The notes under the pieces: model-generated
Told to the model about the DNA's origin: nothing
Databases searched by the model: none
What the model saw: only the letters and a program-made list of their open reading frames with translations
In this document: positions 40,892 through 55,443 of the stretch, in pieces
How the letters are laid out: the number at the start of each line of letters is the position of its first letter
How positions within the stretch are numbered: the first letter of the stretch is position 1
Translations under genes and position numbers: made by a program
From: Chamaelirium japonicum
Lineage: Eukaryota > Streptophyta > Magnoliopsida > Liliales > Melanthiaceae
NCBI GenBank assembly: GCA_947650365.1
Contig: CANTAL010000139.1
Span: 558,001 to 622,000, forward strand
Direction: 5' to 3'
Length of the DNA stretch: 64,000 bases

Positions 40892-43395
40892 ACGAATGGA
40901 TACATTCGTGTGAATTAATTAGACTGGATCGTACGAATGAGTAAGAATGGATCGTACGAATGAAATAGAATGGATTGCACGAATGAATTAAAATGGATCG
41001 TACGAATGAATTAGAATGGATCGTGTGAAAGAATTAGAATGGATTGTATGAATGAATTAGAATGGGTCGTACGAATGAATTAGAATGGATCGTACGAAGG
41101 AATTAGAATGGATCGTACGAATGAATTAGAATGGATCGTACGAATGAATTAGAATAGATCGTACGAATGAAATAGAATGGATCATACAAATGAGTAAGAA
41201 TGGATCGTATGAATGAATTAGATTGGATACATTTGTGCGAATGAATTAGAATGGATCATACGAATGAATTAGAAAGGATCGTGTGAATGAATTAGAATGG
41301 ATCGTACGAATGAATTAGAATGGATCGTGTGAAAGAATTAGAATGGATCGTACGAATGAATTAGAATGGATCGTGTGAATGAATTAGAATGGATCGTATG
41401 AATGAATTAGAATAGATTTTGTGAATGAATTAGAACTGATCGTTGGAATGAATTAGAATGGATCGTACGAATGAATTAGAATGGATACATTTGTGCGAAT
41501 GAATTAGAATGGATCGTACGAATGAATTAGAATGGATCGTATGAATGAATTAGAATGGATACATTCGTGCGAATGAATTAGAATGGATCGTGTGAATCCA
41601 TTAGACTCGATCGTGCGAATGAATAAGAATGGATCATACGAATGAATTAGAATGGATCGTACAAATTAATTAGAATGGATACATTCGTGCGAATGAATTA
41701 GAATGGATTGTATGAATGAAATAGAATGGATCGTACGAATGAATTAGAATGGATCATACGAATTAATTAGAATGGATCATACGAATGAATTAGAATGGAT
41801 CGTACGAATGAATTAGAATGGATCGTACGAATGAACTAGAATGGATCGTACGAATGAAATAGAATAGATTGTACGAATGAATTAGAATGGATTCGTACGA
41901 ATGAATTAGAATGGATACATTCGTGCGAATGAATTAGAATGGATACATTCGTGCGAAAGAATTAGAATCTATTCTAATTCATACGAATGGATACATTCGT
42001 GTGAATGAATTAGAATGGATCGTACGAATGAGTAAGAATGGATCGTACGAATGAAATAGAATAGATTGTATGAATGAATTAGAATGGATCCTACGAATGA
42101 ATTAGAATGGATCGTGTGAAAGAATTAGAATGGATTGTATGAATGAATTAGAATGGATCATACGAATGAATTAGAATGGATCGTACAAATGAATTAGAAT
42201 GGATACATTCGTGCGAATGAATTAGAATTGATCGTACGAATGAATTAGAATGGATCGTGCGAATGAATTAGAATGGATCGTACGAATGAATTAGAATGGA
42301 TCGTATGAATGAACTAGAATGGATACATTCGTACGAATGAATTAGAATGGATCGTACGAATGAATTAGAATGGATCGTACGAATGAATTAGAATGGATCG
42401 TATGAATGAATTAGAATGGATCGTACGAATGAATTAGAATGGATACATTCGTGCGAATGAATTAGAATGGATCGGACGAATGAATTAGAATGGATCGTAC
42501 GAATGAATTAGAATGGATCGTACGAATGAATTAGAATGGATCGTACGAATAAATTAGAATGGATATATTCGTCCGAATGAATTAGAATAGATCATACGAA
42601 TGAGTAAGAATGGATCGTACGAATGAAACAGAATGGATTGTACGAATGAACTAGAATGGATACATTCGTGCGAACGAATTAGAATGGATCGGACGAATGA
42701 ATTAGAATGGATTGTACGAATGAATTAGAATGGATCGTATGAATGAATTAGAATGGATACATTCGTGCGAATGAATTATAATTGATTGTACGAATGAATT
42801 AGAATGGATCGTGCAAATGAATTAGAATGGATTGTACGAATGAATTAGAATGGATCGTACGAATGAACTAGAATGGATACATTCGTGCGAATGAATTAGA
42901 ATGGATCGTACGAATGAATTAGAATGGATCGTACGAATGAATTAGAATGGATCTTACGAATGAATTAGAATGGATCGTACGAATGAATTAGAATGGATCG
43001 TACGAATGAATTAGAATGGATACATTCGTGCGAATGAATTAGAATGGATCGGACGAATTTATTAGAATGGATCGTACGAATGAATTAGAATAGATCAAAT
43101 GAATGAATTAGAATGGTTACATTCATGCGAATGAATTAGAATGGATCGTACGAATGGATTAGAATGGATCGTACGAATGGATTAGAATGGATACATTCGA
43201 GCGAATGAATTAGAATGGATCATACGAATGAATTAGAATGGATCGTACGAATGGATTAGAATGGATCCTACGAATGGATTAGAATGGATACCTTTGTGCA
43301 TATGAATTAGAATGGATCGTACGAATGAATTAGAATGGATCATATTAATGAATTAGAATGGATCGTACGAATGAATTAGAATGGATACATTCATG
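40892..43395 (-). repeat. R stretch with a tiny F insert at 41,969-41,984
   Basis: R monomers throughout, with 28-bp variants (GGATACATTCGTGCG) at intervals. A 16-bp F fragment at 41,969-41,984 creates a short hairpin. The inverted C/B-end module (CAAATGAATG to CTTTGTGCATATG) lies at about 43,085-43,315. The block ends at TGCACGATCC, a palindromic switch also used at 50,821 and 55,921. Its left end (40,892 onward) resembles 59,702 onward at offset 18,810. Confidence 0.8.
41959..41980. repeat. 22-bp hairpin (10-base arms, CT loop)
   Basis: GAATTAGAAT, CT, ATTCTAATTC. Formed by a 16-bp F fragment inserted in R sequence; a second micro-inversion of a different kind from the 30-bp hairpin. Confidence 0.85.
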
Positions 43396-44379
43396 CACGA
43401 TCCATTCTAATTCATTCGCACGAATGTATCCATTCTAATTCATTCGTACGATCCATTCTAATTCATTAATATGATCCATTCTAATTCATTCGTAGGATCC
43501 ATTCTAATTCATTCGCACAATCCATTCTAATTCATTCGCACGAATGTATCCATTCTAATTCATTCGTACGATCCATTCTAATTCATTCGTACGATCCTTT
43601 CTAATTCATTCGTATGATCCATTCTAATTAATTCGTATGATTCATTCTAATATATTCATACGATCCATTCTAATTCATTCATACAATCCATTCTAATTCA
43701 TTCGTACGATCCATTCTAATTCACTCATACGATCCATTCTAATACATTCATACGATCCATTCTAATTCATTTGCACGAATATATCCATTCTAATTCATTC
43801 GTACGATCCATTCTAATTCCTTCGTACGATCCATTCTAATTCCTTCGTACGATCCATTCTATTTCATTCGTATGATCCAATCTAATTCCTTCGTACGATC
43901 CATTCTAATTCCTTCGTATCCATTCTAATTTACTCATACGATCCATTCTAATTCATTCGTATGATCCATTCTAATTCATTCATACAATCCATTCTAATTC
44001 ATTCGCACGAATGTATCCATTCTAGTTCATTCGTACGATCCATTCTAATTCATTCGTACGATCCATTCTAATTCATTCGCACTATCCATTCTAATTCATT
44101 CGTACGATCCATTCAAATTCATTTATACGATCCATTCTAATTCATTCGTACGATCCATTCTAATTCATTCACACAAACGTATCCATTCTAATTCCTTCGT
44201 ACGATCCATTCTAATTCATCCATACAATTCATTCTAATTCTTTCACACGATCCATTCTAATTCATTCGTACGATCCATTCTAATTCATTCGTGCAATCTA
44301 TTCTATTTCATTCGTACGATCCATTCTTACTCATTCGTACGATCCATTCTAATTCATTCACATGAATGTATCCATTCGT
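43396..44379 (+). repeat. F block with clustered CCTTCGTACG variants
   Basis: F monomers. At about 43,800-43,930 several consecutive units carry ATTCCTTCGTACG in place of ATTCATTCGTACG, and one unit is shortened to 20 bp (CCTTCGTATCC, lacking CGA). The same cluster recurs F at about 47,040-47,200 and in reverse complement at about 58,205-58,330. The end, CCATTCGTACGAATG, is the switch used at 5,902 and 23,815. Confidence 0.75.
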
Positions 44380-45518
44380 ACGAATGAATTAGAATAGATT
44401 GTACGAATGAATTAGAATGGATCGTACGAATGAATTAGAATGGATCGTACGAAGGAATTAGAATGGATCGTACGAATGAATTAGAATGGATCGTACGAAT
44501 GAATTAGAATGGATCGTACGAAGGAATTAGAATGGATCGTATGAATGAATTAGAATTGATCGTACGAATGAATTAGAATGGATCGTGCGAATGAATTAGA
44601 ATGGATCGTACGAATGAATTAGAATGGATCGTACGAATGAACTAGAATGGATACATTTGTGCGAGTGAATTAGAATGGATCGTACGAATGAATTAGAATG
44701 GATCGTACGAATGAATTAGAATGGATCGTACGAATGGATTAAAATGGATCATACGAATGAATTAGAATGGATCGTGAGAATGAATTAGAATGGATCGAAC
44801 GAATGAATTAGAATGGATATATTCGAGCGAATGAATTAGAATAGATCGTAGGAATGAATTAGAATGGATCATACGAATGAATTAGAATGGATCGTACGAA
44901 CGAATTAGAATGGATCGTACGAACGAATTAGAATGGATCATATGAACGAATTAGAATGGATCGTACGAATGAATTAGAATGGATACATTCGAGCGAATGA
45001 ATTAGAATGGATCGTACGAATGAATTAGAATAGATCATACGAATGATTTAGAATGGATCGTGCAAATGATTTAGAATGGATACATTCGTGCGAATGAATT
45101 AGAATGGATCGTATGAATGAATTAGAATAGATTGTGCGAATGAATTAGAATGGATCGTACGAATGAATTAGAATGGATACATTCGTGCGAATAAATTAGA
45201 ATGGATTGGACGAATGAATTAGAATGGATCGTACGAATGAATTAGAATGGATCGTACGAATGAATTAGAATGGATCGTACGAATAAATTAGAATGGATAC
45301 ATTCGTCCGAATGAATTAGAATGGATCATACGAATGAGTAAGAATGGATCGTACGAATGAAATAGAATAGATTGTACGAATGAATTAGAATGGATCCTAC
45401 GAATGAATTAGAATGGATCGTGTGAAAGAATTAGAATGGATTGTATGAATGACTTAGAATGGATCGTATGAATGAATTAGAATGGATCGTGCGAATGAAT
45501 TCGAATGGATTCTACGAA
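44380..45518 (-). repeat. R block
   Basis: R monomers with 28-bp variants. Starts like the R part of the B core (GAATTAGAATAGATTGTACG, as at 5,903) and ends like block A (CGAATGAATTCG, then GAATTCATTC, as at 1,567). It therefore joins the left edge of one higher-order block to the right edge of another. Confidence 0.75.
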
Positions 45519-47751
45519 TTCATTCTAATTCATTCATACAATCCATTCTAATTCTTTCACACGATCTATTCTAATTCATTCCTAGGATCCATTCTAATTT
45601 ATTCGTACAAACTATTCTATTTCATTCGTACGATCCATTCTTACTCATTCGTATGATGCATTCTAATTCATTCGGACGAATGTATCCATTCTAATTTATT
45701 CGTACGATCCATTCTAATTCATTCGTACGATCCATTCTAATTCATTTGTCCGATCCATTCTAATTCATTCGCACGAATGTATCCATTCTAATTCATTCGC
45801 ACGAATGTATCCATTCTAATTCATTCGTACGATCCATTCTTACTAATTCATTCGTCATACAATCCATTCTAATTCTTTCACACGATCCATTCTAATTCAT
45901 TCGTACGTTCCATTCTAATTCATTAGCACGATCCATGCTAATTCATTCGTTCGATCAATTCTAATTCATTAGCACGATCCATTCTAATTCATTCGTACGA
46001 TCCATTCTAATTCATTCGCACGATCCATTCTAATTCATTCATACAATCCATTCTAATTCTTTCTCCCGATCCATTCTTACTCATTCGTACGATCCATTCT
46101 AATTCATTCGCACGATCCATTCTAATTCATTCATAGGATCCATTCTAATTCATTCATACGATCTATTCTAATTCTTTCACACGAATGTATCCATTCTAAT
46201 TCATTCGCACGAATGTATCCAATCTAATTCATTCGTACGATCCATTCTAATTCATTCGTACGATCCATTCTAATTCATTCATACGATCTATTCAAATTCA
46301 TTCATACAATCCATTCTAATTCTTTCACACGATCCATTCTACTTCATTCGTACGATCCATTATAATTCATTCGCACAATCCATTCTATTTCATTCGTACG
46401 ATCCATTCTTACTCATTCGTATGATCCATTCTAATTTATTCGCACGAATGTATCCATAATGGATCATACGAATGAGTAAGAATGGATCGTACGAATGAAA
46501 TAAAATGGATTGTGCGAATGAATTATAATGGACCGTACGAATGAATTAGACGTACGAATGAATTAGAATGGATACATTCGTGCGAATAAGTTAGAATGGA
46601 TCATACGAATGAGTAAGAATGGATCGTCATTCTAATTCATTCGTATGATCCATTCTAATTCATTTGTATCCATTCTATTTCATTCGCACGATCCATTCTA
46701 ATTCATTCGCGCAATCTATTCCAATTCATTCGTACAATCCATTCTAATTCATTCGTAGGATCCATTCTAATTCATTCATACAATCCATTCTAATTTATTC
46801 GTACGAATGTATCCATTCTAATTCATTCGTACAATCCATTCTAATTCATTCGCACAATCTATTCTAATTCATTCGTACGATCCATTCTAATTCATTCGCA
46901 CGAATGTATCCATTCTAATTCATTTATACGATCCATTCTACTTCATTCATACTATCCGTTCTAATTCACTCATACGATCCATTCTAATTCATTCATACGA
47001 TCCATTCTAATTCATTTGCACGAATATATCCATTCTAATTCATTCGTACGATCCATTCTAATTCCTTCGTACGATCCATTCTTATTCCTTCGTACGATCC
47101 ATTCTAATTCCTTCGTACGATCTATTCTATTTCATTCGTATAATCCATTCTAATTCCTTCGTACGATCCATTCTAATTCCTTCGTATCCATTCTAATTCA
47201 CTCATACGATCCATTCTAATTCATTCGTACGATCCATTCTAATCCATTAGTACGATCTATTCTAATTCATTCGCATGAATGTAACCATTCTAATTCATTC
47301 ATTTGATCCATTCTAATTCATTCGTACAATCCATTCTAATTCATTCGTCCGATCCATTCTAATTCATTCGCACGAATGTATCCATTCTAATTCATTCGTA
47401 CGATCCATTCTAATTCATTCGTACGATCCATTCTAATTCATTCGTACGATCCATTCTAATTCATTCGTACAATTCATTCTAATTCTTTCACACGATCCAT
47501 TCTAATTCATTCGTACGATCCATTCTAATTCATTCATACAATCCATTCTAATTCATTCGTACGATCCATTCTAATTCACCCATACGATCCATTCTAATAC
47601 ATTTATACGATCCTTTCTAATTCATTTCCACGAATATATCAATTCTAATTCATTCGTACGATCCATTCTAATTCCTTCGTACGATCCATTCTAATTCATT
47701 CGTACGATCTATTCTAATTCATTTGTACGATCCATTCTAATTCATTCGTAC
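45519..47751. repeat. F block with short R insert at 46,458-46,627
   Basis: F 45,519-46,457, R to 46,627, F to 47,751. Contains the CATTAGCACGATCCATGC signature near 45,923, the TCCATAATGGATC junction near 46,457 and a fused R stretch ATTAGACGTACG near 46,545. The R-to-F join GGATCGTCATTC at 46,621 and its surroundings recur at 63,129 (offset 16,508), so this rearranged junction has itself been copied. Confidence 0.8.
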
Positions 47752-50062
47752 GTGCAAATGAATTAGAATGGATCGTATGAATGTATTAGAATGGATCGTA
47801 TGAGTGAATTAGAATGGATCGTACGAATGAATTAGAATGGATTGTATGAATGAATTAGAATGGATCGTACGAATGAATTAGAATGAATCATACGAATTAA
47901 TTAGAATGGATCATACAAATGAATTAGAATGGATCGTATGAATGAATTAGAATGGATCATACGAATGAATTAGAATGGATACATTCGTACGATCCATTCT
48001 AATTCATTCGCACAATCCATTCTATTTCATTCGTACGATCCATTCTTACTCATTGGTACGATCCATTCTAATTCATTCGCACGAATGTATCCATTCTAAT
48101 TCATTCGTACGAATCCATTCTAATTCATTCGTACAATCTATTCTATTTTATTCGTACGATCCATTCTTACTCATTCGTATGATCCATTCTAATTCATTCG
48201 GACGAATGTATCCATTCTAATTTATTCGTACAATCCATTCTAATTCATTCGTACGATCCATTCTAATTCATTCGTACGATCCATTCTATTTCATTCGTAC
48301 GATCCATTCTTACTCATTCGTATGATACATTCTAATTCATTCGCACGAATGTATACGAATGAAATAGAATGGATTGTACGAATGAATTAGAATGGATCGT
48401 ACGAATGAATTAGAATGGATAGTGTGAAAGAATTAGAATGGATTGTATGAATGAATTAGAATGGATCGTACGAAGGAATTAGAATAGATCGTACGAATAA
48501 ATTAGAATGGATCGTACGAATAAATTAGAATAGATCGTACGAATGAATTAGAATGGATCGTACGAATGAATTAGAATGGATCGTGTGAAAGAATTAGAAT
48601 AGATCGTACGAATGAATTAGAATGGATCGTGCGAATGAATTAGAATGGATCGTACGAATGAATTAGAATGGATCGTGCTAATGAATTAGAATTGATCGAA
48701 CGAATGAATTAGCATGGATCGTGCATTCGTACGATCCATTCTAATTCATTCGTAAGATCCATTCTAATTCATTCGTATAATCCATTCTAATTCATTCGTA
48801 CGATCCATTCTAATTCATTCGCACAAATGTATCCATTCTAGTTCATTCGTACGATCCATTCTAATTCATTCGTACGATCCATTCTAATTCATTCATGCGA
48901 TCTATCCTAATTCATTCATACAATCCATTCTAATTCTTTCACACGATCCATTCTAATTCATTCGTACGATCCATTCTAATTCATTAGCACAATCCATTCT
49001 ATTTCATTCGTATGATCCATTCTTACTCATTCGTATGATCCATTCTAATTCATTCGCACGAATGTATCCATAATGGATCATACGAAGGAGTAAGAATGGA
49101 TCGTATGAATGAAATAGAATGGATTGTGCGAATGAATTAGAATGGACCGTATGAATGAATTAGAATGGATACATTCGTGCGAATAAATTAGAATGGATCG
49201 GACGAATGAATTAGAATAGATCGTACGAATGAATTAGAATGGATCGTACGAATGAATTAGAATGGGTCGTATGAATAAATTAGAATGGATACATTCGTCC
49301 GAATGAATTAGAATGGATCATACAAATGAGTAAGAATGGATCGTACGAATGAAATAGAATAGATTGTACGAATGAATTAGAATGGATCCTACGAATGAAT
49401 TAGAATAGATCGTGTGAAAGAATTAGAATGGATTGTATGAATGAATTAGAATGAATTCGTACGATCCATTCTAATTCATTCGCACGATCCATTCTAATTC
49501 ATTCATACGATCCATTCTAATTCATTCATACAATCCATTCTAATTCTTTCACACGATCCATTCTAATTCATTCGTAGGATCCATTCTAATTCATTCGTAC
49601 AATCTATTCTATTTCATTCGTACGATCCATTCTTACTCATTCGTATGATCCATTCTATTTCATTCAGACGAATGTATCCATTCTAATTTATTCGTACGAT
49701 CCATTCTAATTCATTCATACGACCCATTCTAATTCATTCGTACGATCCATTCTAATTCATTCGTCCGATCCATTCTAATTCATTCGCATGAATGCATCCA
49801 TTCTAATTCATTCGTACGATCCATTCTAATTCATTCGTACGATCCATTCTAATTCATTCGTAAGATCCATTCTAATTCATTCGTACGATCCATTCTAATT
49901 CATTCGCACGAATGTATCCATTCTAGTTCATTCGTACGATCCATTCTAATTCATTCGTACGATCCATTCTAATTCATTCGCACGATCCATTCTAATTCAT
50001 TCGTACGATCAATTCTAATTCATTCGCACGAATGTATCCATTCTAATTCATTCGTACGATCC
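47752..50062. repeat. Patchwork of short F and R blocks
   Basis: R 47,752-47,988, F to 48,354, R to 48,725, F to 49,072, R to 49,456, F to 50,062. Most joins are known types (GTGCATTCGTACG near 48,724, TCCATAATGGATC near 49,072, GAATTCGTACGATCC near 49,456). CGTACGTGCAAATG near 47,750, GTATACGAATG near 48,354 and GATCCTGAATTAG near 50,062 look unique in the window. Confidence 0.75.
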
Positions 50063-51890
50063 TGAATTAGAATGAATCGTACGAATGAATTAGAATGGAT
50101 ACCTTTGTGCATATGAATTAGAATGGATCGTACGAATGAATTAGAATGGATCATATTAATGAATTAAAATGGATCGTACGAATGAATTAGAATGGATACA
50201 TTCGTGCGAATGAATTAGAATGGATCGTACGAATGAATAAGAATGGATCGTACGAATGAACTAGAATGGATACATTCGTGCGAATGAATTAGAATGGATC
50301 GTACGAATGAATTAGAATGGATCGTACGAATGAATTAGAATGGATCTTACGAATGAATTAGAATAGATCGTACGAATGAATTAGAATGGATCGTACGAAT
50401 GAATTAGAATGGATCATATTAATGAATTAGAATGGATCGTACGAATGAATTAGAATGGATACATTCGTGCGAATGAATTAGAATGGATCGGACGAATGAA
50501 TTAGAATGGATCGTACGAATGAATTAGAATGTATCAAATGAATGAATTAGAATGGTTACATTCATGCGAATGAATTAGAATGGATCGTACGAATGGATTA
50601 GAATGGATCGTACGATTGGATTAGAATGGATACATTCGAGCGAATGAATTAGAATGGATAATACGAATGAATTAGAATGGATCGTACGAATGGATTAGAA
50701 TGGATTAGAAAGGATACCTTTGTGCATATGAATTAGAATGGATCATACGAATGAATTAGAATGGATCATATTAATGAATTAGAATGGATCGTACGAATGA
50801 ATTAGAATGGATACATTCGTGCACGATCCATTCTAATTCATTCGCACGAATGGATAATCGTACGAATGAATTAGAATGCATCGTACGAAAGAATTAGAAT
50901 GGATATATTCGTGCGAATGAATTAGAATGGATCGTACGAATGAATTAGACTGGATCGTACGAATGAATTTGAATGGATACATTTGTGCGAATGAATCTAA
51001 ATGGATTGTATGAATGAATTACAATGGATCGTACGAATGAATTAGAATGGATCATACGAATGAATTAGAATAGCTCATACGAATGAATTAGAATGAATCG
51101 TATGAATGAATTAGAATGGTTACATTCGTGCGAATGAATTAGAATAGATCGTACAAATGAATTTGAATGGATCGTACGAATAAATTATAATGGATCATGG
51201 GAATGAATTAGCATGGATAGTACGAATGAATTAGAATGGATCGTACGAATGAACTAGAATGGATACATTCGTGCGAATAAATTAGAATGGATCGTACGAA
51301 TGAATTAGAATAGATCGTACGAATTAATTAGAATGGATCTTACGAATGAATTAGAATGGATCGTACGAATGAATTAGAATGGATCGTACGAATGAATTAG
51401 AATGGATACATTCGTGCGAATGAATTAGAATGGATCGGACGAATGAATTAGAATGGATCGTACGAATGAATTAGAATGGATCTTACGAATGAACTAGAAT
51501 GGATCGTACGAATGAATTAGAATGGATCCTATGAATGAATTAGAATGGATACATTCGTGCGAATGAATTAGAATGGATCGGACGAATGAATTAGAATGGA
51601 TCGTACGAATGAATTAGAATGGATCGTACGAATGAATTAGAATGGATCGTACGAATAAATTAGAATGGATACATTCGTCCGAATGAATTAGAATGGATCA
51701 TACGAATGTGTAAGAATGGATCGTACGAATGAAATAGAATAGATTGTACAAATGAATTAGAATGGATCCTACGAATGAATTAGAATGGATCGTGTGAAAG
51801 AATTAGAATGGATTGTATGAATGAATTAGAATGGATCGTATGAATAAATTAGAATAGATCGTGCGAATGAATTCGAATGGATTGTACGAA
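50063..51890 (-). repeat. R stretch with a 24-bp F insert at 50,822-50,845
   Basis: R monomers. The inverted C/B-end module lies at about 50,530-50,735 with a second CTTTGTGCATATG near 50,105. A single F unit at 50,822-50,845 interrupts the block between GTGCACGATCC and CACGAATGGATAATCG. The part from 50,940 to 51,200 resembles the R core at 6,100-6,350 (GAATAGCTCATACG, GGATCATGGGAATG). It ends with GAATTCATTC. Confidence 0.75.
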
Positions 51891-52517
51891 TTCATTCTAA
51901 TTCATTCATACAATCCATTCTAATTCCTTCACACGATCCATTCTAATTCATTCGTACGTTCCATTCTAATTCATTAGCACGATCCATGCTAATTCATTCG
52001 TTCGATCAATTCTAATTCATTAGCACGATCCATTCTAATTAATTCGTACGATCTATTCTAATTCATTCGCACGATCCATTCTAATTCATTCATAGGATCC
52101 ATTCTAATTCATTCATACGATCTATTCAAATTCTTTCGCACGAATGTATCCATTCTAATTCATTCGCACGAATGTATCCATTCTAATTCATTCGTACGAT
52201 CCATTCTAATTCATTCGTACGATCTATTCGAATTCATTCGCACGATCCATTCTAATTCATTGGTTCGATCCATTCGAATTCATTCGTACAATCCATTCTA
52301 TTTCATTCGTACGATCCATTCTTACTCATTTGTATGATCCATTCTAATTCATTCGTATCATCCATTCTAATTCATTCGTACGATCCATTCTAATTCATTC
52401 GTACGATCCATTCTAATTCATTCGTACGGTCCATTCTAATTCATTCGCACGAATGTATCCATTCTAGTTCATTCGTTCGATCCATTCTAATTCATTCATA
52501 CGATACATTCTAATTCA
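51891..52517 (+). repeat. F block
   Basis: Begins like the F part after the R core (CATTCATACAATCC, CATTAGCACGATCCATGC near 51,975) and contains F monomers and 28-bp variants. Ends abruptly at TAATTCAAGATCGTACG, a join not seen elsewhere in the window. Confidence 0.8.
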
Positions 52518-53871
52518 AGATCGTACGATTGAATTAGAATGGAAACATTCGTGCGAATGAAATAGAATGGATCGTACGAATGAATTAGAATGGATCGTGC
52601 GAATGAATTAGAATAGATCGTACGAATGAATTAGAATGGATCGTACGAATGAACTAGAATGGATACATTCGTGCGAATGAATTAGAATGGATCGTACGAA
52701 TGAATTAGAATGGATCTTACGAATGAATTAAAATGGATCGTACGAATAAATTAGAATAGATCGTATGAATGGTTTAGAATAGATACATTCGTGCGAATGA
52801 ATTAGAATGGATCGGACGAATGAATTAGAATGGATCGTACGAATGAATTAGAATGGATCAAATGAATGAATTAGAATGGTTACATTCATGCGAATGAATT
52901 AGAATGGATCGTACGAATGGATTAGAATGGATCGTACGAATGGATTAGAATGGATACATTCGTGTGAATGAATTAGAATGGATCATACGAATGAGTAAGA
53001 ATGGATCGTACGAATGAAATAAAATGGATTGTACGAATGAATTAGAATGGATCGTGCGAATGAATTTGAATCGATCGTACGAATGAATTAGAATGGATCG
53101 TGCTAATGAATTAGAATTGATCGTACGAATGAAATAGAATGGATTGTACGAATGATTTAGAATGGATCGTACGAATGAATTAGAATGGATCATACTAATG
53201 ATTTAGAATGGATACATTCGTGCGAATGAATTAGAATACGAATGAGTAAAAATGGATCGTACGAATGTAATAGAATGGATTGTACGAATGAATTAGAATG
53301 GATTCATACGAATGAATTAGAATGGATACATTCGTGCGAATGAATTAGAATGGATCGTACCAATGAGTAAGAATGTATTGTACGAATGAAATAGAATGGA
53401 TTGTGCGAATGAATTAGAATGGATCGTACGAATGAATTAGAATGGATCGTGTGAAAGAATTAGAATGGATTGTATGAATGAATTAGAATAGATCGTATGA
53501 ATGAATTAGAATGGATCGTACGAATGAATTAGATTGGATCGTACAAATGAATTAGAATGGATCGTACGAATGAATTAGAATGGATACATTCGTGCGAATG
53601 AATTAGAATGGATACATTCGTGCGAAAGAATTAGAATAGATCGTATGAATGAATTAGAATGGATCCTATGAATGAATTAGAATGGATCGTGCGAATGAAT
53701 TAGAATGGATCGTATGAATGAATTAGAATGGATCGTGCTAATGAATTAGAATTGATCGAACGAATGAATTAGCATGGATCGTGCTAATGAATTAGAATGG
53801 AACGTACGAATGAATTTGAATGGATCATGTGAAAGAATTAGAATGGATTGTATGAATGAATTAGAATGAAT
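52518..53871 (-). repeat. R block
   Basis: R monomers with 28-bp variants. A partial inverted C/B-end module (CAAATGAATG, then GGTTACATTCATGCG) is at about 52,855-52,960. It ends at GAATGAATTCGTACGATCC, as at 39,172 and 49,456. A short open frame at 52,945-53,193 reads the F sense across this block and is repeat-derived. Confidence 0.8.
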
Positions 53872-55443
53872 TCGTACGATCCATTCGAATTCATTCGCAC
53901 GATCCACTCTATTTCATTCATACGATCCATTCTAATTCATTCATACAATCCATTCTAATTCTTTCACACGATCCATTCTAATTCATTCGTAGGATCCCTT
54001 CTAATTCATTCGTACAATCTATTCTATTTCATTCGTACGATCCATTCTTACTCATTCGTATGATCCATTCTAATTCATTTGGACGAATGTATCCATTCTA
54101 ATTTATTCGTACGATACATTCTAATTCATTCGTATGATCCATTCTAATTCATTCGTACGATCCATTCTAATTCATTCGTCCGATCCATTCTAATTCATTC
54201 GCACGAATGTATCCATTCTAATTCATTCGTACGATCCATTCTAATTCATTCGTAAGATCCATTCTAATTCATTCGTACGATCCATTCTAATTCATTCGTA
54301 CGATCCATTCTAATTCATTCGCACGAATGTATCCATTCTAGTTCATTCGTACGATCCATTCTAATTCATTCATACGATCCATTCTAATTCATTCGCACGA
54401 TCCATTCTAATTCATTCGTACGATCCATTCTAATTCATTCATACGATCCATTCTAATTCATTCGTATGATCCATTCTAATTCATTTGCACAAATGTATCC
54501 ATTCTAATTCATTCGTACGATCCATTCTAATTCATTCGCATGATCCATTCTAATTCATTCATACGATCCATTCTAATACATTCACACGATCTGTTCTTAT
54601 TCATTCGCACAATCCATTCTAATTCATTCGGACGAATGTATCCATTCTAATTCATTCGTACGATCCATTCTAATTCATTCGTATGATCCATTCTAATTAA
54701 TTCGTATGATCCCTTCTAATTCATTCATGCGATCCATTCTAATTCATTCATACAATCCATTCTAATTAATTCGCACGACATATCCATTCTAATTAATTCG
54801 TACGATCCATTCTAATTCATTCGTATGATCTATTCTTATTCATTCGCACGATCTAGTCTAATTCATTCGCACGATCCATTCTAATTCATTCGCACGAATG
54901 TATCCATTCTAATTCATTCGTACAATCCATTCTAATTCATTAATATGATCCATTCTAATTCATTCGTACGATCCATTCTAATTCATATGCACAAAGGTAT
55001 CCATTCTAATCCATTCGTAGGATCCTTTCTAATCCATTCGTACGATCCATTCTAATTCATTCGTACGATCCATTCTAATTCATTCGCTCGAATGTATCCA
55101 TTCTAATCCATTCGTACGATCCATTCTAATCCATTCGTACGATCCATTCTAATTCATTCGCATAAATGTAACCATTCTAATTCATTCATTTGATCCATTC
55201 TAATTCATTCGTACGATCCATTCTAATTCATTCGTCCGATCCATTCTAATTCATTCGCACGAATGTATCCATTCTAATTCATTCGTACGATCCATTCTAA
55301 TTCATTCGTACGATACATTCTAATTCATTCGCATGAATGTATCCATTCTAGTTCATTCGTACGATCCATTACGATCCATTCTTACGCATTGGTATGATCC
55401 ATTCTAATTCATTCGTACGAATGTATCCAGTCTAATCCATTCG
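53872..55443 (+). repeat. F block resembling the right part of B
   Basis: F monomers and 28-bp variants. Contains the CATATGCACAAAGG module at about 54,985-55,195 preceded by CATTAATATGATCC, the same order as at 10,030-10,290. Near its end two partial units are fused (CGATCCATTACGATCC near 55,365) before a switch to R at 55,444. Confidence 0.75.

Noticed and set aside
47975-48220. 81-residue open frame on the plus strand
   Set aside because: Same repeat translation, lengthened by TTTCATTC and TTACTC variants and 28-bp units that shift the frame past TAA. No protein features.
52945-53193. 82-residue open frame on the minus strand
   Set aside because: F-sense reading of an R block. The 23-residue periodicity (69 bp) of the peptide shows it is the satellite.
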